In this document: positions 11,760 through 22,737 of the stretch, piece after piece | Numbering within the stretch: the stretch's first letter is position 1 | Layout of the letters: each line of letters opens with the position of its first letter | Notes under the pieces: generated by a model | The model's input: only the letters and a program-made list of their open reading frames with translations | Database searches by the model: none | What the model was told of the DNA's origin: nothing | Translations under genes and position numbers: made by a program | NCBI GenBank assembly: GCA_009809945.1 | Contig: WTPW01002529.1 | Span: 1 to 64,000, forward strand | Direction of reading: 5' to 3' | Origin: Gigaspora margarita | Taxonomy: Eukaryota > Glomeromycota > Glomeromycetes > Diversisporales > Gigasporaceae | DNA length: 64,000 nucleotides

Positions 11760-12290
11760 TTTTTTTTTTTTTAAGCGAAAAATGGTATTAACATTAGAAA
11801 AAATTTTTTTTAACTTTAATCCCATTCTTTATTTAGTAAAAAGTCTAATAAAATGTGGTTTGACTTTAAATATAAATAAAATTATATGCTGAACAACTTT
11901 GCTTAAAGCCCAAAGTAGGTTATCCTAACAAAAAAAAAATGAGTTATATTAAAAAATAAAATTTTTAACTTTAATACATAGATAATTTATTTTTATTACA
12001 AGATGTTCAAAGCATATTTTTATATATTTACTATCTTAAAATTGGTAAATATTTGTTTTTGACAAAGTTATATTTTTGTTTTTGTACAAAATTAGCAAAA
12101 TTTTAATTTGATTTTTAAGCTTAATTTTTTTTCTTCTTTCTTGTTCTATTTTCCTGAAAATTTCAATTTTAATATGTAGAAGAAAAAACATCATAGCTTT
12201 AAAGTTTATAGTAATTTTATTTTAATTTTATATATAAAACATTTATATATGACAAATTGGTTGACCAATATATATATTAATTATTTTAAA
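11760..12290. repeat. Partial copy of the 41.1-kb foldback element
   Basis: TGCTGAACAACTTTGCTTAA, TTTTTGACAAAGTTATATTTTTG and AAAGTTTATAGTAATTTTAT followed by TTATATATGACAAATTGG match the right half of the foldback at 41095-41850. It is diverged and lacks the opposite arm. Confidence 0.6.
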
Positions 12291-12823
12291 ACTTGTTACT
12301 GTTCTAGAAGGCCATTGAAAAGAGAGCTATATCTCTTAATGTCTTTATAGTTACTAATTAAAATATATAAAATTCTTATTAATATTTTAATACCAAAACT
12401 AGTAATGCCACCGAAATTGGTTTTTGAAAAAGGTCTATTTCATCTTTATTAGAAAAAATTAAAATTTTTTATAAGAAAGAGCAAATAAAATTTATATAGA
12501 TATGTTCCTTATAATTTTGTCTTTTCAAAAAAAGTATCAAATAATTTCATCTTTCAAGTAAAATAGATCAAAAACAATTTTATCTTCAAATTTTAATTTC
12601 AGGTTTTCAAACCCGAAATGCTTTCGTCCTCATGTATAACCAAACCCCATAAATAAAAATTAATAAATTTTAAAAATTATTAATCTTTAAAATTTATTTT
12701 ATTGAACAGTTTTATTTATTAAACAAAGATCAATTTACTTAGTAAAAAATTTACATTTAATTTTAAAATTTATATCAAACATTATTTTTGGTACTTATTG
12801 TATTTTATATAACTATATTAGTA

Positions 12824-13358
12824 GATCTTGGGTCCGATAGCATAGCGGTTATGCTACAAGGTTACAAATCGGAAGATCACTGGTTCAAATCTCGATAGCG
12901 GCGAACATCATTTATGGTGTGGCTTAACTGTATTAGAGAACTGAAACACTATGGTACCAGGGACCCAGGACGTCAATTGATAGACCTAATGCAGGTCAGA
13001 TCATAGATCAATATGACACAAGCCTCTAAGGTTAAACTTGTTAGTCAGAAACTACTATTTGGATAACTGAAGTCATGAGACATAGTGAAGATCAAGTCAT
13101 GAACTCCTGGCAGGTTTTTCTGAAGCACTATGGCTTGTTGGTTGGGTAGGATGGATTGTCCGAGGTTAAAACTTGGAAAAATTGAAGTCTATGAGAAACA
13201 TTTATCTGAAGCATACCACAGATAAAGTAGTCTGAGTCGAACGCTCACATGTAGTTAATAGAATTTACTGTACTATATATATATGTATTATTACTTTCAA
13301 TTAATCAATAACGAGCCTAGATATGGTACTCGGTTGTAAAAACTTAAAAAAAAATATA
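12824..13358 (+). mobile_element. tRNA-derived SINE with 18-bp target duplication
   Basis: The head at 12831-12905 has tRNA-like internal promoter boxes: TAGCATAGCGGTTATGC (A box) and GGTTCAAATCT (B box). A body of about 450 bp contains AACTGAAACACTATGG and GGGACCCAGGACG. The tail ends CGGTTGTAAAAACTTAAAAAAAAA. TATATAACTATATTAGTA occurs at 12806-12823 and 13359-13376, a perfect 18-bp duplication as made by LINE-type retrotransposition. It shares its central module with the element at 49869-50375. Confidence 0.85.
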
Positions 13359-14012
13359 TATATAACTATATTAGTATATTTTTTTTTTTTTTAAATTCTG
13401 TAAATAGTAAATATCTAGAAGCTTTTTTATATAAACAGTTTGAAAATAGCTAATATATAATTTATTTGCAATTTAATTAGCTATTAGATTAGAGATATTT
13501 ATCCCATAGGTACTATATAACCACTCAAGTTTTTTTTCTAAGTTATTTACACTGATCTTTTTTTTTTTTTTTTAATATAATTTTCATGTGATTAGCATTA
13601 AGTTTTGATTTTTTAAAATTTTTGTTTATAGTAAATCTTAATTAAAAGTTAAAGACATGAATTAAGATCATGGTTATGTAATCAACTAGACTTAGTATTT
13701 CTTTATGGGTTTTAAAATAATCATGTTTACTAGGTTATAGGTTTTAAAATTGTCATAAACAGGTGAAAGACTATTAGATCTAGTGTGTTTTGAGGTCCAG
13801 TAGATTTTAAAATTGTCATAGAAAGACAAATGACTATAATAGGTTCGAAAAGTTTTAAAATTGTTATAAACAGACTAAAGGTTTTATTAGGTTTGAAGGT
13901 TTTAAAATTTAAAGAACTTTACTAGATTCTAAAGGTTTTAATATTGATATAGGCCAATGAAGAATTTTAATGTACTTTATTGATTTTTATTCAATAAAAA
14001 AAGTTTTATTTA

Positions 14013-14535
14013 ATTAGTGTTTCGCCAAAAGATGAGCATTTTTTTTTTTTTTAATTTGGGGCAAATTTAATATAAGTATCATAATATAGCAGAAATCTTT
14101 TTTTTTTTTTTTGTAAAATTGTTTTTTTTATTAAGTTAACTTCTCTTTAGCTTCTAATTAAAGGTGTTGAGCTAGGTTTTATGGATCTAACAGTAAATTT
14201 CATTAAAATCAGCCTAGTAATTCTGGAGATATCTTAACTTTTCTCTTTATAATCTTATAAAATTTCTTTACATGTGTAAAGAAATTTTATAAGATTATAA
14301 AGAAAAAAGTTAAGATATCTCCAGAATTACTGGGCCGATCTTAATGAAATTTACTGTTAGATCCATAAAACCTAGCTCTACAACTTTAATTAGAAGCTAA
14401 AGAGACGTTAACTTAATAAAAAAATAATTTTACTATAGGGTGATGTTAGATTTCTGCTATATTATAATACGTATATTAAATTTGCCCCAAATTTTACTAT
14501 ATGAATACACTTATCTTTTTTTTTTTTTTTTTTTA
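14013..14535. mobile_element. Foldback element nested in the left arm of the 3.4-kb inverted repeat
   Basis: Near-perfect hairpin centred near 14275 (AAATTTCTTTACATGTGTAAAGAAATTT). The arms carry TCTAACAGTAAATTTCATTA, GGAGATATCTTAAC and TTAACTTAATAAAAAAAT, linking it to the 10855 and 47036 elements. The right arm of the surrounding inverted repeat reads continuously across this point (near 16545), so it shows the empty site. Confidence 0.85.
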
Positions 14536-15730
14536 GATATTTAAAATATTAATTTATTTTTTTATTTTTATATTATTATCATGTTTTTTAATATTCTAAA
14601 AGGTTAAAATGAGTAACAATTAAAAATATCATTTAAGAGTAGTCTTGAATGTGCTAAAGATTCCAAAGATAATAAAAGAGCTTGAACTTAGAGAATTATT
14701 TTTTTTTTTTTTTTTTTTATACTTGATATCTTTATGAAAGGTTGAAGCATAGCCAATTTTTTTTTTTTTTTTTGTAGTATTCTTTACATAAGAGATTTTT
14801 TCCAATTTGAAATTTCTTTTTTTTTTTTTTTTTTACTATTTTTTGCATTCAATTTTTATTTTATTTTTTTTTTAAATATTTTTTTTTTTTTTTCAATTAT
14901 TGAAATAAGTTTAAATTACTACAGTAGCTGAAGTTTATTGAATGACATGTTGCATGGGTAGTTATGTCGTTCCCATGGGATAAACTAGTTATTTTATGAA
15001 TATCATTGAACATAGTATATTCACAGAATAATAGTAAACCACATGGTTTTACTATTATTTTTTTTTTTTTTTTCCCACAAAAAATTTACCCCCATGATTT
15101 TAATTCAATAAAACTCTTTTTTTTTTTTTTTTGATTAGGGTGAAGTCACATTAGAGGGTAAACTCATTTATTAATGTTTTTGTGGGAAATCTATGCCCGT
15201 TATTATTCTGTGAAATACATCATATTCACCAATATCCATTAAATAACAAGTGTATATTAAATATTTCTGGCCAAAGATATAATGTACTACAATATATAGC
15301 TCAGTACTATTAATAAATAAAATAGTATTTTGTAACTAAGTTATAATAATATATTAACAAGATTAAATATTCAATCAAAGATCATTAAAATACTAATAAA
15401 AAATAGCTTTAAGATTACAATTATCTGTTAGAAAAAAAAAATCTAAACTTCTTTAATAATGCAAAATTAAAAGTATAAAAGAATAAAAATATAGTATAAT
15501 ATAAATAAAAATATAGTAATATAAAAATCTAGATAATATATAAGTTGAATACATAAAATGTTTTAATAGGTTTAGATTATAAATAAAAATTTTGAGCTTT
15601 TATACTCATAAAAATATAGTATATTTGTTATATACAAAATATACAGAGTTGGCAAATGACAATATCATTTAAAATTTTTGTGACAAATGATATAGGTCAT
15701 ATGTTATTTTTGTCATTTAAAAATAACATA

Positions 15731-15904
15731 CAGTCATCCTCCTTTATAATCACACTGTTTGTATCAAGAAAATTGGTGATTATAAAAGAGTGTGATTATA
15801 TAGAAGTCTTTTTTTATATGTTTATTAGTAAATTGTCTCAAAATTTAATGTGACTGTATAGGAGTTGTGACTATATAGGAGGTGATTATAAAGGAGAATG
15901 ACTA
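15731..15904. mobile_element. Short Tc1/pogo-like MITE
   Basis: Terminal inverted repeats CAGTCATCCTCCTTTATAAT and its complement ATTATAAAGGAGAATGACTA, flanked by TA on both sides (15729-15730, 15905-15906). Subterminal repeats of GTGATTATA...AGGAG occur inside. 174 bp, non-coding. A TA target and CAGT-type ends are typical of Tc1/mariner/pogo elements. Confidence 0.75.
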
Positions 15905-16935
15905 TATTAAGACTTCAGTGTTTTAGAATTAACCAATTCTAAAATACTTGAAGTGGCATGAAACCTTAATAAATACTTGTTATTTAATGGATATCGGTGA
16001 ATACGGTATATTCTACAGAATAATAGTAAAATTACATGGCCGAAGGCCACATGGTTTACTATTATTCTGTGAAATACATTTTTTTTTTTTTTATTCATAA
16101 AATAACTAGTTTATCCTATGGGTACGACGTAACAACCCTTTTTTTTTTTTTTTCAATAAACTTCAGCTACTGTAGTAATTTAAAATTTTTTCAATAATTT
16201 TTTTTTTTTTTTTTTATTTAAAAAAAATAATAAAATAGAAATCAAATGCAAGAAACAGTTTTTTTTTTTTTTTGCAGAGAATCTCTTGTGTAAGGAATAC
16301 TAAAATAACAAGTGTATTTTTTTTTTTTTTTTCGACCAGTTTCATAAAGTTATCAAGTATGAAAACAAATTTAAGAATTTTTTTTTTTTTTTTCAAGCAG
16401 TCCTATTATCTTTTGAACCTTAGGCACATTCAAGACTACTTTTAAATAATATTTTTAAACGTTACTCACTTTTAACCTTTTAGAAAATGAAAAAACATGA
16501 TAATAATATAAAAATAAAAAAATAAATTAATATTTTAAATATTTAAATAAACCTTTTTTTATTAAATAAAAATCATCTGCCTATAACAAGTTTAAAACCT
16601 TTAGGATCTAATAAAGTCTTTCACCTTCTTACAACAATTTTAAAATCTTCGAACCTAATAAAGTCTTCAGTCTGTCTATAACAATTTTAAAACAATTTTA
16701 AAACCTACGATTTAGTAAACATGACTATTTTAAGACCCTTTTTTTTTTTTTTGTTGATTACATAGTCGTGAACTTAGTTCACGATCTTTAATTTTAATTT
16801 TTTTTTTTTTTTACAAAAATTTTTTATCACCGGTCTATATGAAAATCATGTGTCACATGATTTTCATATAGACTGGTGTGAATAACTTAGAAAAAAAAGC
16901 ACGGGTTGTTACATAGTACCATGGGATAATCTCAG

Positions 16936-18920
16936 GATCTTACCATTTTTAAATATAATCTATTTTTGTCATTTGTCATTTACCTTCTAAATGACAAGTG
17001 ACAAATGACAATGTCACAATGTCATTTATGTCATTTAAAAGCCATTTGCCAACCCTGAAAATATATATACTTAATAAAAAGATATAAGACTAGATCTCAT
17101 CTTATGAAAAATATTGTTTTTGACCTACCTGACCCATTTTCTTTGACCTTTTCTAAAAATAAAAAATAGGGGATGTAACAATGACCTTAGCGTTACCCGT
17201 AAAGAAGGATTTCGGATCAAATTATCGGACAATCTTGATTAAAAATGCCTTTTGCATTAGTATATTTTGTGAACTTCCTTTAGTATATCATCATTTAGAT
17301 TCTAATTACAGCTTAATAATTTTATAAAAAAAAAATATTTTGAAACTTTAATAATAAAATTTCTATCGTGTACTAAAGTTTAAAGCATCGAAAAAATAAA
17401 ATGTAATTGCAATTTTTTTAATGATTATTTAATCTCTAATATTATTAGTTTTTTAATATTTTTTTTTTTTTTCGAATGTTTTTCAACTATAAGTATTATT
17501 TAGACTGTTTCTAAAAAGTTCTTTGGCCTTAAGATATCGTGAAGATCTTTTTGATAGAATTTCTTTTTCATTCAATAGAATATTTTAATGTTGTCTATAA
17601 AAAGATACAAATGAAAAATTACTCATTATCGTTATGATAATTCAACATTTGCATATTCTGATCCGAAGTCACATGTATCCAGCAGATTGCAGGCGACGCT
17701 AGGGTTGTTCCTATAAATTACCTAATATGGGTCAAGAACGATGGTAATTTTTTTTTATTTTTTTTTTTTTTTAGAAAAATGGGTCAAGTGGGTAAAGAAC
17801 ACTGTTTTTGTCACCTTATTTTTTTTTTTTTTATTATTGCAGCAATACGCACGACTAGTTATAATTATTTTATTTATTTAAAAGTTATTTACTAGTTATT
17901 ATATTTATTGTCATGGGCAAAAAGTAAATTCGGATCATAAATTTACACTACGCCACAAATCTCGTGACATCACTGTCATTCAAGGCAGTGAATAATCGCG
18001 AATGATTTTGTTTACAAGGCTTAGCCTTACCATAAGGTGATTCAGTTATATCGCCATAAATCGCCTGATACACATGGCATGTTAAAGTCGGGTGAGGTAA
18101 AATAACGTAGTTTTTCATTTCTCTAATATTCAGAAAGTATAAAAGGAAATAGTTCGCTCTTCTTAAGGATAATCTTCGGATTACCCATAATAAACTCAGA
18201 CTTATTAATACACAGTGTTTAATCACCAAGTGGCGAATTGCCTTATATCATATAAATCATATAAATTTCGTATATAAACCATTAGTTATTCTAATCAGCC
18301 CGTAACATTATCTATGTATGAAGTTTTATTTAAACCCTTAGTTACTAAATTTTATTCTGATAGTCTAAGATTATTTTCTACGGTATATTAGTTATTCGAA
18401 TTTGTCATCAACATCGGGTTCGGTCATCGGCAAATTTTTTTATTTGTATGCAGATAGAACCGAATTTTAAACCGAAGCGACAACTGACCCAGAACTGACT
18501 AACGACCCGAAGCCAGGTCAGTGACAAAAAAATTCGATTCAGGTCTTTTAATTAGAATCGAAATAAAATATTGTACTGTACGTACATTGATCGGCTGTGT
18601 TCCGGTCAATCCTAAATTATGTTAGTTTCGGGTATTATTTGTTTCGGTTCGGGTCTAATATTTCGAGAAACGGACCATGCAGAACATTACCGTAAAAATA
18701 AATATTTTAATCCAACCCAGAATTTGGGGTACAAGAGTTCTCGCAATGTAATTTGCTAGTGATCGAGATGTTACTCAGTTTTTTTTTTTTTTATTAATTA
18801 AATTCCAGCTGTTTCGAATTGATAAGTTACCGACGTCGTTTTTTTTTTTTTTGTCCCAATTTTGCGAAAATTCCAGATTTAAATTTTAGCTAATCATAGT
18901 AACTCTATGAACGGTTGTCA
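16936..18920. other. Gene-poor stretch, no firm features
   Basis: Mostly AT-rich. A 93-codon minus-strand frame at 17948-18229 starts with a hydrophobic segment (MVIKHCVLISLSLLWVI) but has no recognisable domain; I do not call it a gene. The 18390-18680 segment is comparatively GC-rich and full of CCGAA/TTCGG motifs, probably the remnant of a repeat. Several 14-T blocks fall here. Confidence 0.4.
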
Positions 18921-18930
18921 AGTAGGATAC

Positions 18931-19493
18931 TGCATGGACCGGACCGGGCTGGATATTTCGAAGTCGAGATCCAGCCCAGCAAAAATATATGGGAATTAAC
19001 TAGGAAAGACAGATAAAATTTTTTTTAAACATGGATTAACTTTCGGTATTACACAAACTTAAATTCTTTATTTTTATACAAACAAGGACACATACTCGAA
19101 TTCAATTTGCCAAGATAATTTTCTGATTGGTCATTATTCTATTTTTAAAACATTCTATCTTCGAAAAACTGATTCTTTCAAATTAAAAATATCTCGCTAT
19201 TTTTATTATTTTGATCAGATAAAAATTGCATGGTGCATAAGAACCAAGGTTTTAATTAGAGTCCAAAATCTTAAAATCGACCAAATAATGTCGAAAGCTG
19301 GTTTTCCAAGCCTATAACCACAAAGTACAACCGTGGATCCAAAATAGCACAAGCTGTAAAAGGCATTTTGATTTAACATTTTAAGCCCAATCCAATTTAA
19401 CACAAATCCGAATTTTGAGACTAGGACCAACACAAAAATCAAAATTAGTATCCAAACCTGGCCCATACGAATCCAATATCCAGTCCATGCAGC
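18931..19493. mobile_element. Possible TIR element, about 560 bp
   Basis: Left end CTGCATGGACCGGACC...GGCTGGATATT pairs with right end AATATCCAGTCCATGCAG. The interior is non-coding; an 83-codon frame inside is not a recognisable protein. I found no convincing target duplication, so the class is open (hAT-like by base composition of the ends). Confidence 0.5.
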
Positions 19494-20771
19494 GCCTTAT
19501 TGCCAAGTTTAGGTTTTTTAAGACTTAGATGCAGGAATGATTGTCGTTCAATTTTTATCAGATGGCGATTGTATTTTCCGAATCTATACCTCCTCTTAAG
19601 TAAAATACCGTACATTATTTTTTTTTTTTTTTGTAAAAAAAAAAAAAAAAACTATGTATTTACGTGCAAAGTTTTCAATTTTTTTTTTTTTTTCACGTGA
19701 ATATATAATTTTAGTAGCTATTCATTTTACAACCAATATTTTTTTTTTTTTTCTAATCTATAAACCAAGCCACATTTAATGCTAAGCAAAAATACAAATT
19801 CGGTATATAATTAAAGTTTTAAAACAATAAATCGGCATTTGAATACGTAATAATATAACTTCTAACCATTTTTAAAAAAACCCGACATAGCCACAAATAT
19901 TGATGTTCTTGTCATTTGGTTTACAGATTATCATGTACCGGTATTCATACAATTTTTAATTTATCTCATTTTCAAAGTAAAGCTTAGCTGAAAGAAATCT
20001 ATTACGTCATTATTTTATATGTATATATGAAGCGTTTTTGAGTAACCTTTATTTAGAACGTTTCACGTAACGGCTTTAATGCATACTTATAGATCCAGTC
20101 AAGCTTTTTGGTTTGAGCAGATAAAATCAAAGTTATGTAGAAACAAATTCAGTTCTGATTTTTTTTTTTTTTAAGTCATGAATACATTAAAAAAGGTCGT
20201 ATGAGATTTAAATCGCATGAAGCTAAATATATGCATATGAAAAAGGATATACGATTGTCTGCCCACAGCCACATTACTTTGACAATATTCTTAATTTAAT
20301 GCATAGCCATAGTATAGGATCCATGCCTGGGGCTTTCTTTTTTTTTTTTTTTAGAAAAAAAAAAAACGGTACATACGTACATACATACGTACGTACGTTT
20401 TTTTTTTTTTTTATCTCACCCAGATCTCTTTGCTAATTCATAACCTGTTAATCCTTTTTATTAAGATAATTTAACAAATTAGGCAGTTTGTATGACTTTT
20501 TCTATTTCGTACCATTTCTTGAAAGTGTGAGAATTGCTTTTCTTTCATAGCAAATAGATCCACCAACCATAAAGACTTGACAATGAAACGTTAAAAATTG
20601 GGGAATCAGAGAGAATTTGAATGTTATGAATCAAGAAAACTTGAGGCTTTGATTAGGAGCATAGAATGAAGGAGAATGGGTGAATCGGGGAATTGAATAT
20701 TATTCAAGTACGTGTACATAGGAAATCTATTGGTTGTATAAGTTTCGCATAATTCTATGGCTTCCAACAAG
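19494..20771. other. Intergenic stretch upstream of the Kex2-type gene
   Basis: No gene recognised. Contains a short CATACGTA microsatellite at about 20368-20398 and several 14-T blocks. The 3' part is probably promoter of the gene starting at 20930. Confidence 0.5.
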
Positions 20772-20779
20772 TATATAAA
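20772..20779 (+). promoter_or_regulatory. TATA-box candidate for the Kex2-type precursor gene
   Basis: TATATAAA, about 150 bases before the ATG at 20930, followed by a pyrimidine-rich leader (CTCGCTCGCTACTTTTTCC). Spacing and context fit a strong fungal promoter, but there are no transcript data. Confidence 0.5.
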
Positions 20780-20929
20780 CAGTACCTCGCTCGCTACTTT
20801 TTCCAACAGTTCATCACTTACATTTATTTACATACATTTATTATTATTATATATTATATATTATATTATTTGAAAAAATTTTTTTTTTTTTTAAAGAAAA
20901 TAATCATAAAAATAACAAAAATAAGAATC

Positions 20930-21974
20930 ATGAAATTTTTTTTTTTTTTTTTTTTAGTTTCCGCTTTCCTCGCTATCTCAGCTACTGCTGCCCCTGCATT
21001 TTTTTTTTTTTTATTTATTTTTGGTTTTAAAATGTTCATAAAAATAACTGTTAATCACTTTTTTTTTTTTTTTTTCAGGAAAGCGTGATGCCTTAACTAA
21101 GCGAGGGGACGATGAATACTATGGTGGTGATGATTACGATGATGGCTACGGTGATTACGATGATTACGGTAAAAAGGGTGATTACGATGATTACGGTGAT
21201 TACGATGATTACGGTGATTACGATGATTACGGTAGTAAAAAAAGTAGCTACAAAGTCAAGCGTAATGCTAGACCTGGTGGTAAAGAAGACTATGACGATT
21301 ACGGTGACGATTACGATTATTACTACGATCCTTACTACAATCCTTACGTTCCTGACTATTACTACGAAAGCTACGATAGCTACGATGATTACGATGATTA
21401 TGGTGGTAAAAAAAGTAGCTACAAAGTCAAGCGTAATGCTAGACCTGGTAAAAAAGAATATGACGATTACGATTCTTACGATTCTTACGATGATTACGAT
21501 GATTACGATTCTTACGATTCTTACGATTCTTACGATTCTTACGATGATTACGATGATTATGGTAGTAAAAAAAGTAGCTACAAAGTCAAGCGTAATGCTA
21601 GACCTGGTAAAAAAGAATATGATTCTTACGATTCTTACGATGATTACGATTCTTACGATGATTACGATTCTTACGATGATTACGATTCTTACGATTCTTA
21701 CGATTCTTACGATTCTTACGATGATTACGATGATTACGGTAGTAAAAAAAGTAGCTACAAAGTCAAGCGTAATGCTAGACCTGGTAAAAAAGAATATGAC
21801 GATTACGATTCTTACGATTCTTACGGTTCTTATTACTACGATCCTTACTACAATCCTTACGTTCCTGACTATTACTACGAAAGCTACGATGGTTACGGTG
21901 GTAAAAAAAGTAGCTACAAAGCCAAGCGTAATGCCATGCCTAACCACAAGCGTTCAGTTATGCGCAAGCATTAA
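20930..21974 (+). CDS. Secreted repeat precursor with dibasic (Kex2-type) cleavage sites
   Basis: Exon 1 starts at ATG 20930 and encodes a signal peptide (MKF..., LVSAFLAISATAAPA); a 14-T block hides six codons. The intron donor is probably under the next block (20999-21012); the acceptor is TTTTCAG ending at 21078. Exon 2 (21079-21974) is open for 297 codons to TAA. It opens KRDALTKR and then repeats a cassette five times: an Asp/Tyr/Ser-rich stretch (DDY, DSY units), G(S/G)KKSSYK(V/A)KR, then NARPG(K/G)KE. Lys-Arg pairs at 21081, 21099, 21258, 21429, 21588, 21765, 21924 and 21948 would release peptides of 51, 55, 51, 57 and 51 residues plus two of 6. Predicted to be secreted and cut in the Golgi by a Kex2-like protease, as in fungal Kex2-processed repeat proteins. 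Cassettes 1 and 5 carry an extra YYDPYYNPYVPDYYYES block. The long frames in other phases here are by-products of the repeats. Confidence 0.85.
21079..21930 (+). repeat. Coding tandem repeat, units of 153-171 bp
   Basis: Five in-frame cassettes inside the precursor gene share AAAAAAAGTAGCTACAAAG and AAGCGTAATGC. Within cassettes GATTCTTAC and GATGATTAC triplets expand in number. The near-identity of the linkers points to recent unequal exchange or selection to keep the cleavage sites. Confidence 0.85.
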
Positions 21975-22729
21975 TTCCTAGTCGAATAGTCTTTTAGAAC
22001 AGTTTAAATACAAATCAATTTTTTTAGCATCAGTCATTTCATGTAACAGTTTCATGCAACATTCATTCCATGCAACAATCATTCCATGTATCAGTCATTT
22101 CATGTAACAGTTTCATGCAAGTCTCGCATTTAATTCATTTTTTTTCATTTTATAGTGATGAATTGTTTAGATACAGAAGTCATTTTTTCATCTCATATTT
22201 GCATTATTTCATGATGATTTGATCATTTGATGCACTTGTCATTTTTTCATCACTTTATTGCATCTCTTTATTGCATGTATTTCGTAAAGAATGTCTAAAC
22301 AATTATTTCAAAAATAAATATTCTCTAAAAAATTATTTCAAAAATAAATATTCTCTAAAAAATTTATCATTGCTAGTATGTTTACTCTACGTGATGTAGT
22401 ATAAAAGTAGTATCATAAAATAAAATACTTGGCTTTATATCCAAAGCCTATTTTGCTTGTCCATTTCAAGTATCAACTTGTCTTAATTATTATTTAAAAA
22501 AGTATTGAATAAATTCTAAATACCATATTAATTTGTTACTTGTTATTGGTTTAACACCTATTATGCATTTTTACTTTGTTTTTAATGGATTAAAAAAAAT
22601 TTTTTCTCGAGTTAAATAGAACATCATACACTAATAAATTGGTGGTTTGAAGATAAAAATAATGCATCATAAAATTTTCCAGTGAGAATTTAAAATTTGA
22701 TCATATGGGCTAATCGGATAATCTAAACC
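21975..22729 (+). promoter_or_regulatory. 3' flank of the precursor gene with poly(A) candidates
   Basis: Short repeats of CATTTCATGTAACAGTTTC / CATTCCATGCAACA run from about 22035 to 22120. AATAAA occurs at 22313-22318 inside a duplicated AAAAATAAATATTCTCTAAA segment and is the best polyadenylation signal. After about 22400 nothing is recognised until the hAT element. Confidence 0.45.
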
Positions 22730-22737
22730 CTTACCGT

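Larger units (their letters stand above)
13497..16935. mobile_element. Large foldback structure, arms over 1 kb
   Basis: The left arm (about 13497-15060) and right arm (about 15930-16935) are reverse complements. Ends are TTATCCCATAGGTACTATAT (13500) and CATAGTACCATGGGATAA (16932). The same terminal motif occurs inside, at about 14963-14987 (reverse) and 16110, so this may be two inverted copies of one element or one long-TIR element. Matching inner text includes CAGTAGCTGAAGTTTATT against AATAAACTTCAGCTACTG, and TAGTCTTGAATGTGC against GCACATTCAAGACTA. No transposase frame is seen. The left arm carries an extra 0.5-kb insertion absent on the right. Confidence 0.8.
3119..21072. other. More than 80 artificial 14-T blocks in 60-base register
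   Basis: Each block covers the last two columns of one 60-base line and the first twelve of the next, so it starts at a coordinate equal to 59 modulo 60. Where a second copy exists, the original 14 bases are visible: 3119-3132 replaces TTCCTTTTTAGCAT (copy at 2908), 11219-11232 replaces ACAAGCTCTACAAC (opposite arm near 11005), 14099-14112 replaces AACATCACCCTATA (opposite arm near 14435), and 16139-16152 replaces ATGCAACATGTCAT (opposite arm near 14949). Length is preserved, so reading frames run through but gain FFFFF or KKKKK runs. Bases inside the blocks should be treated as unknown. Confidence 0.95.

Noticed and set aside
12831..12905. Possible tRNA gene (A and B boxes)
   Set aside because: It is the head of a retroposed SINE with an 18-bp target duplication, poor acceptor-stem pairing and a related copy at 49869.
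17948..18229. 93-codon frame with a hydrophobic start as a secreted protein
   Set aside because: No cleavage context, domain or intron signal; chance frame not excluded, so not called.
21093..21981. Two long frames (284 and 289 codons) of ITM/VIV repeats
   Set aside because: Shadow frames of the tandem coding repeat. The true frame has the signal peptide, intron and Lys-Arg sites.
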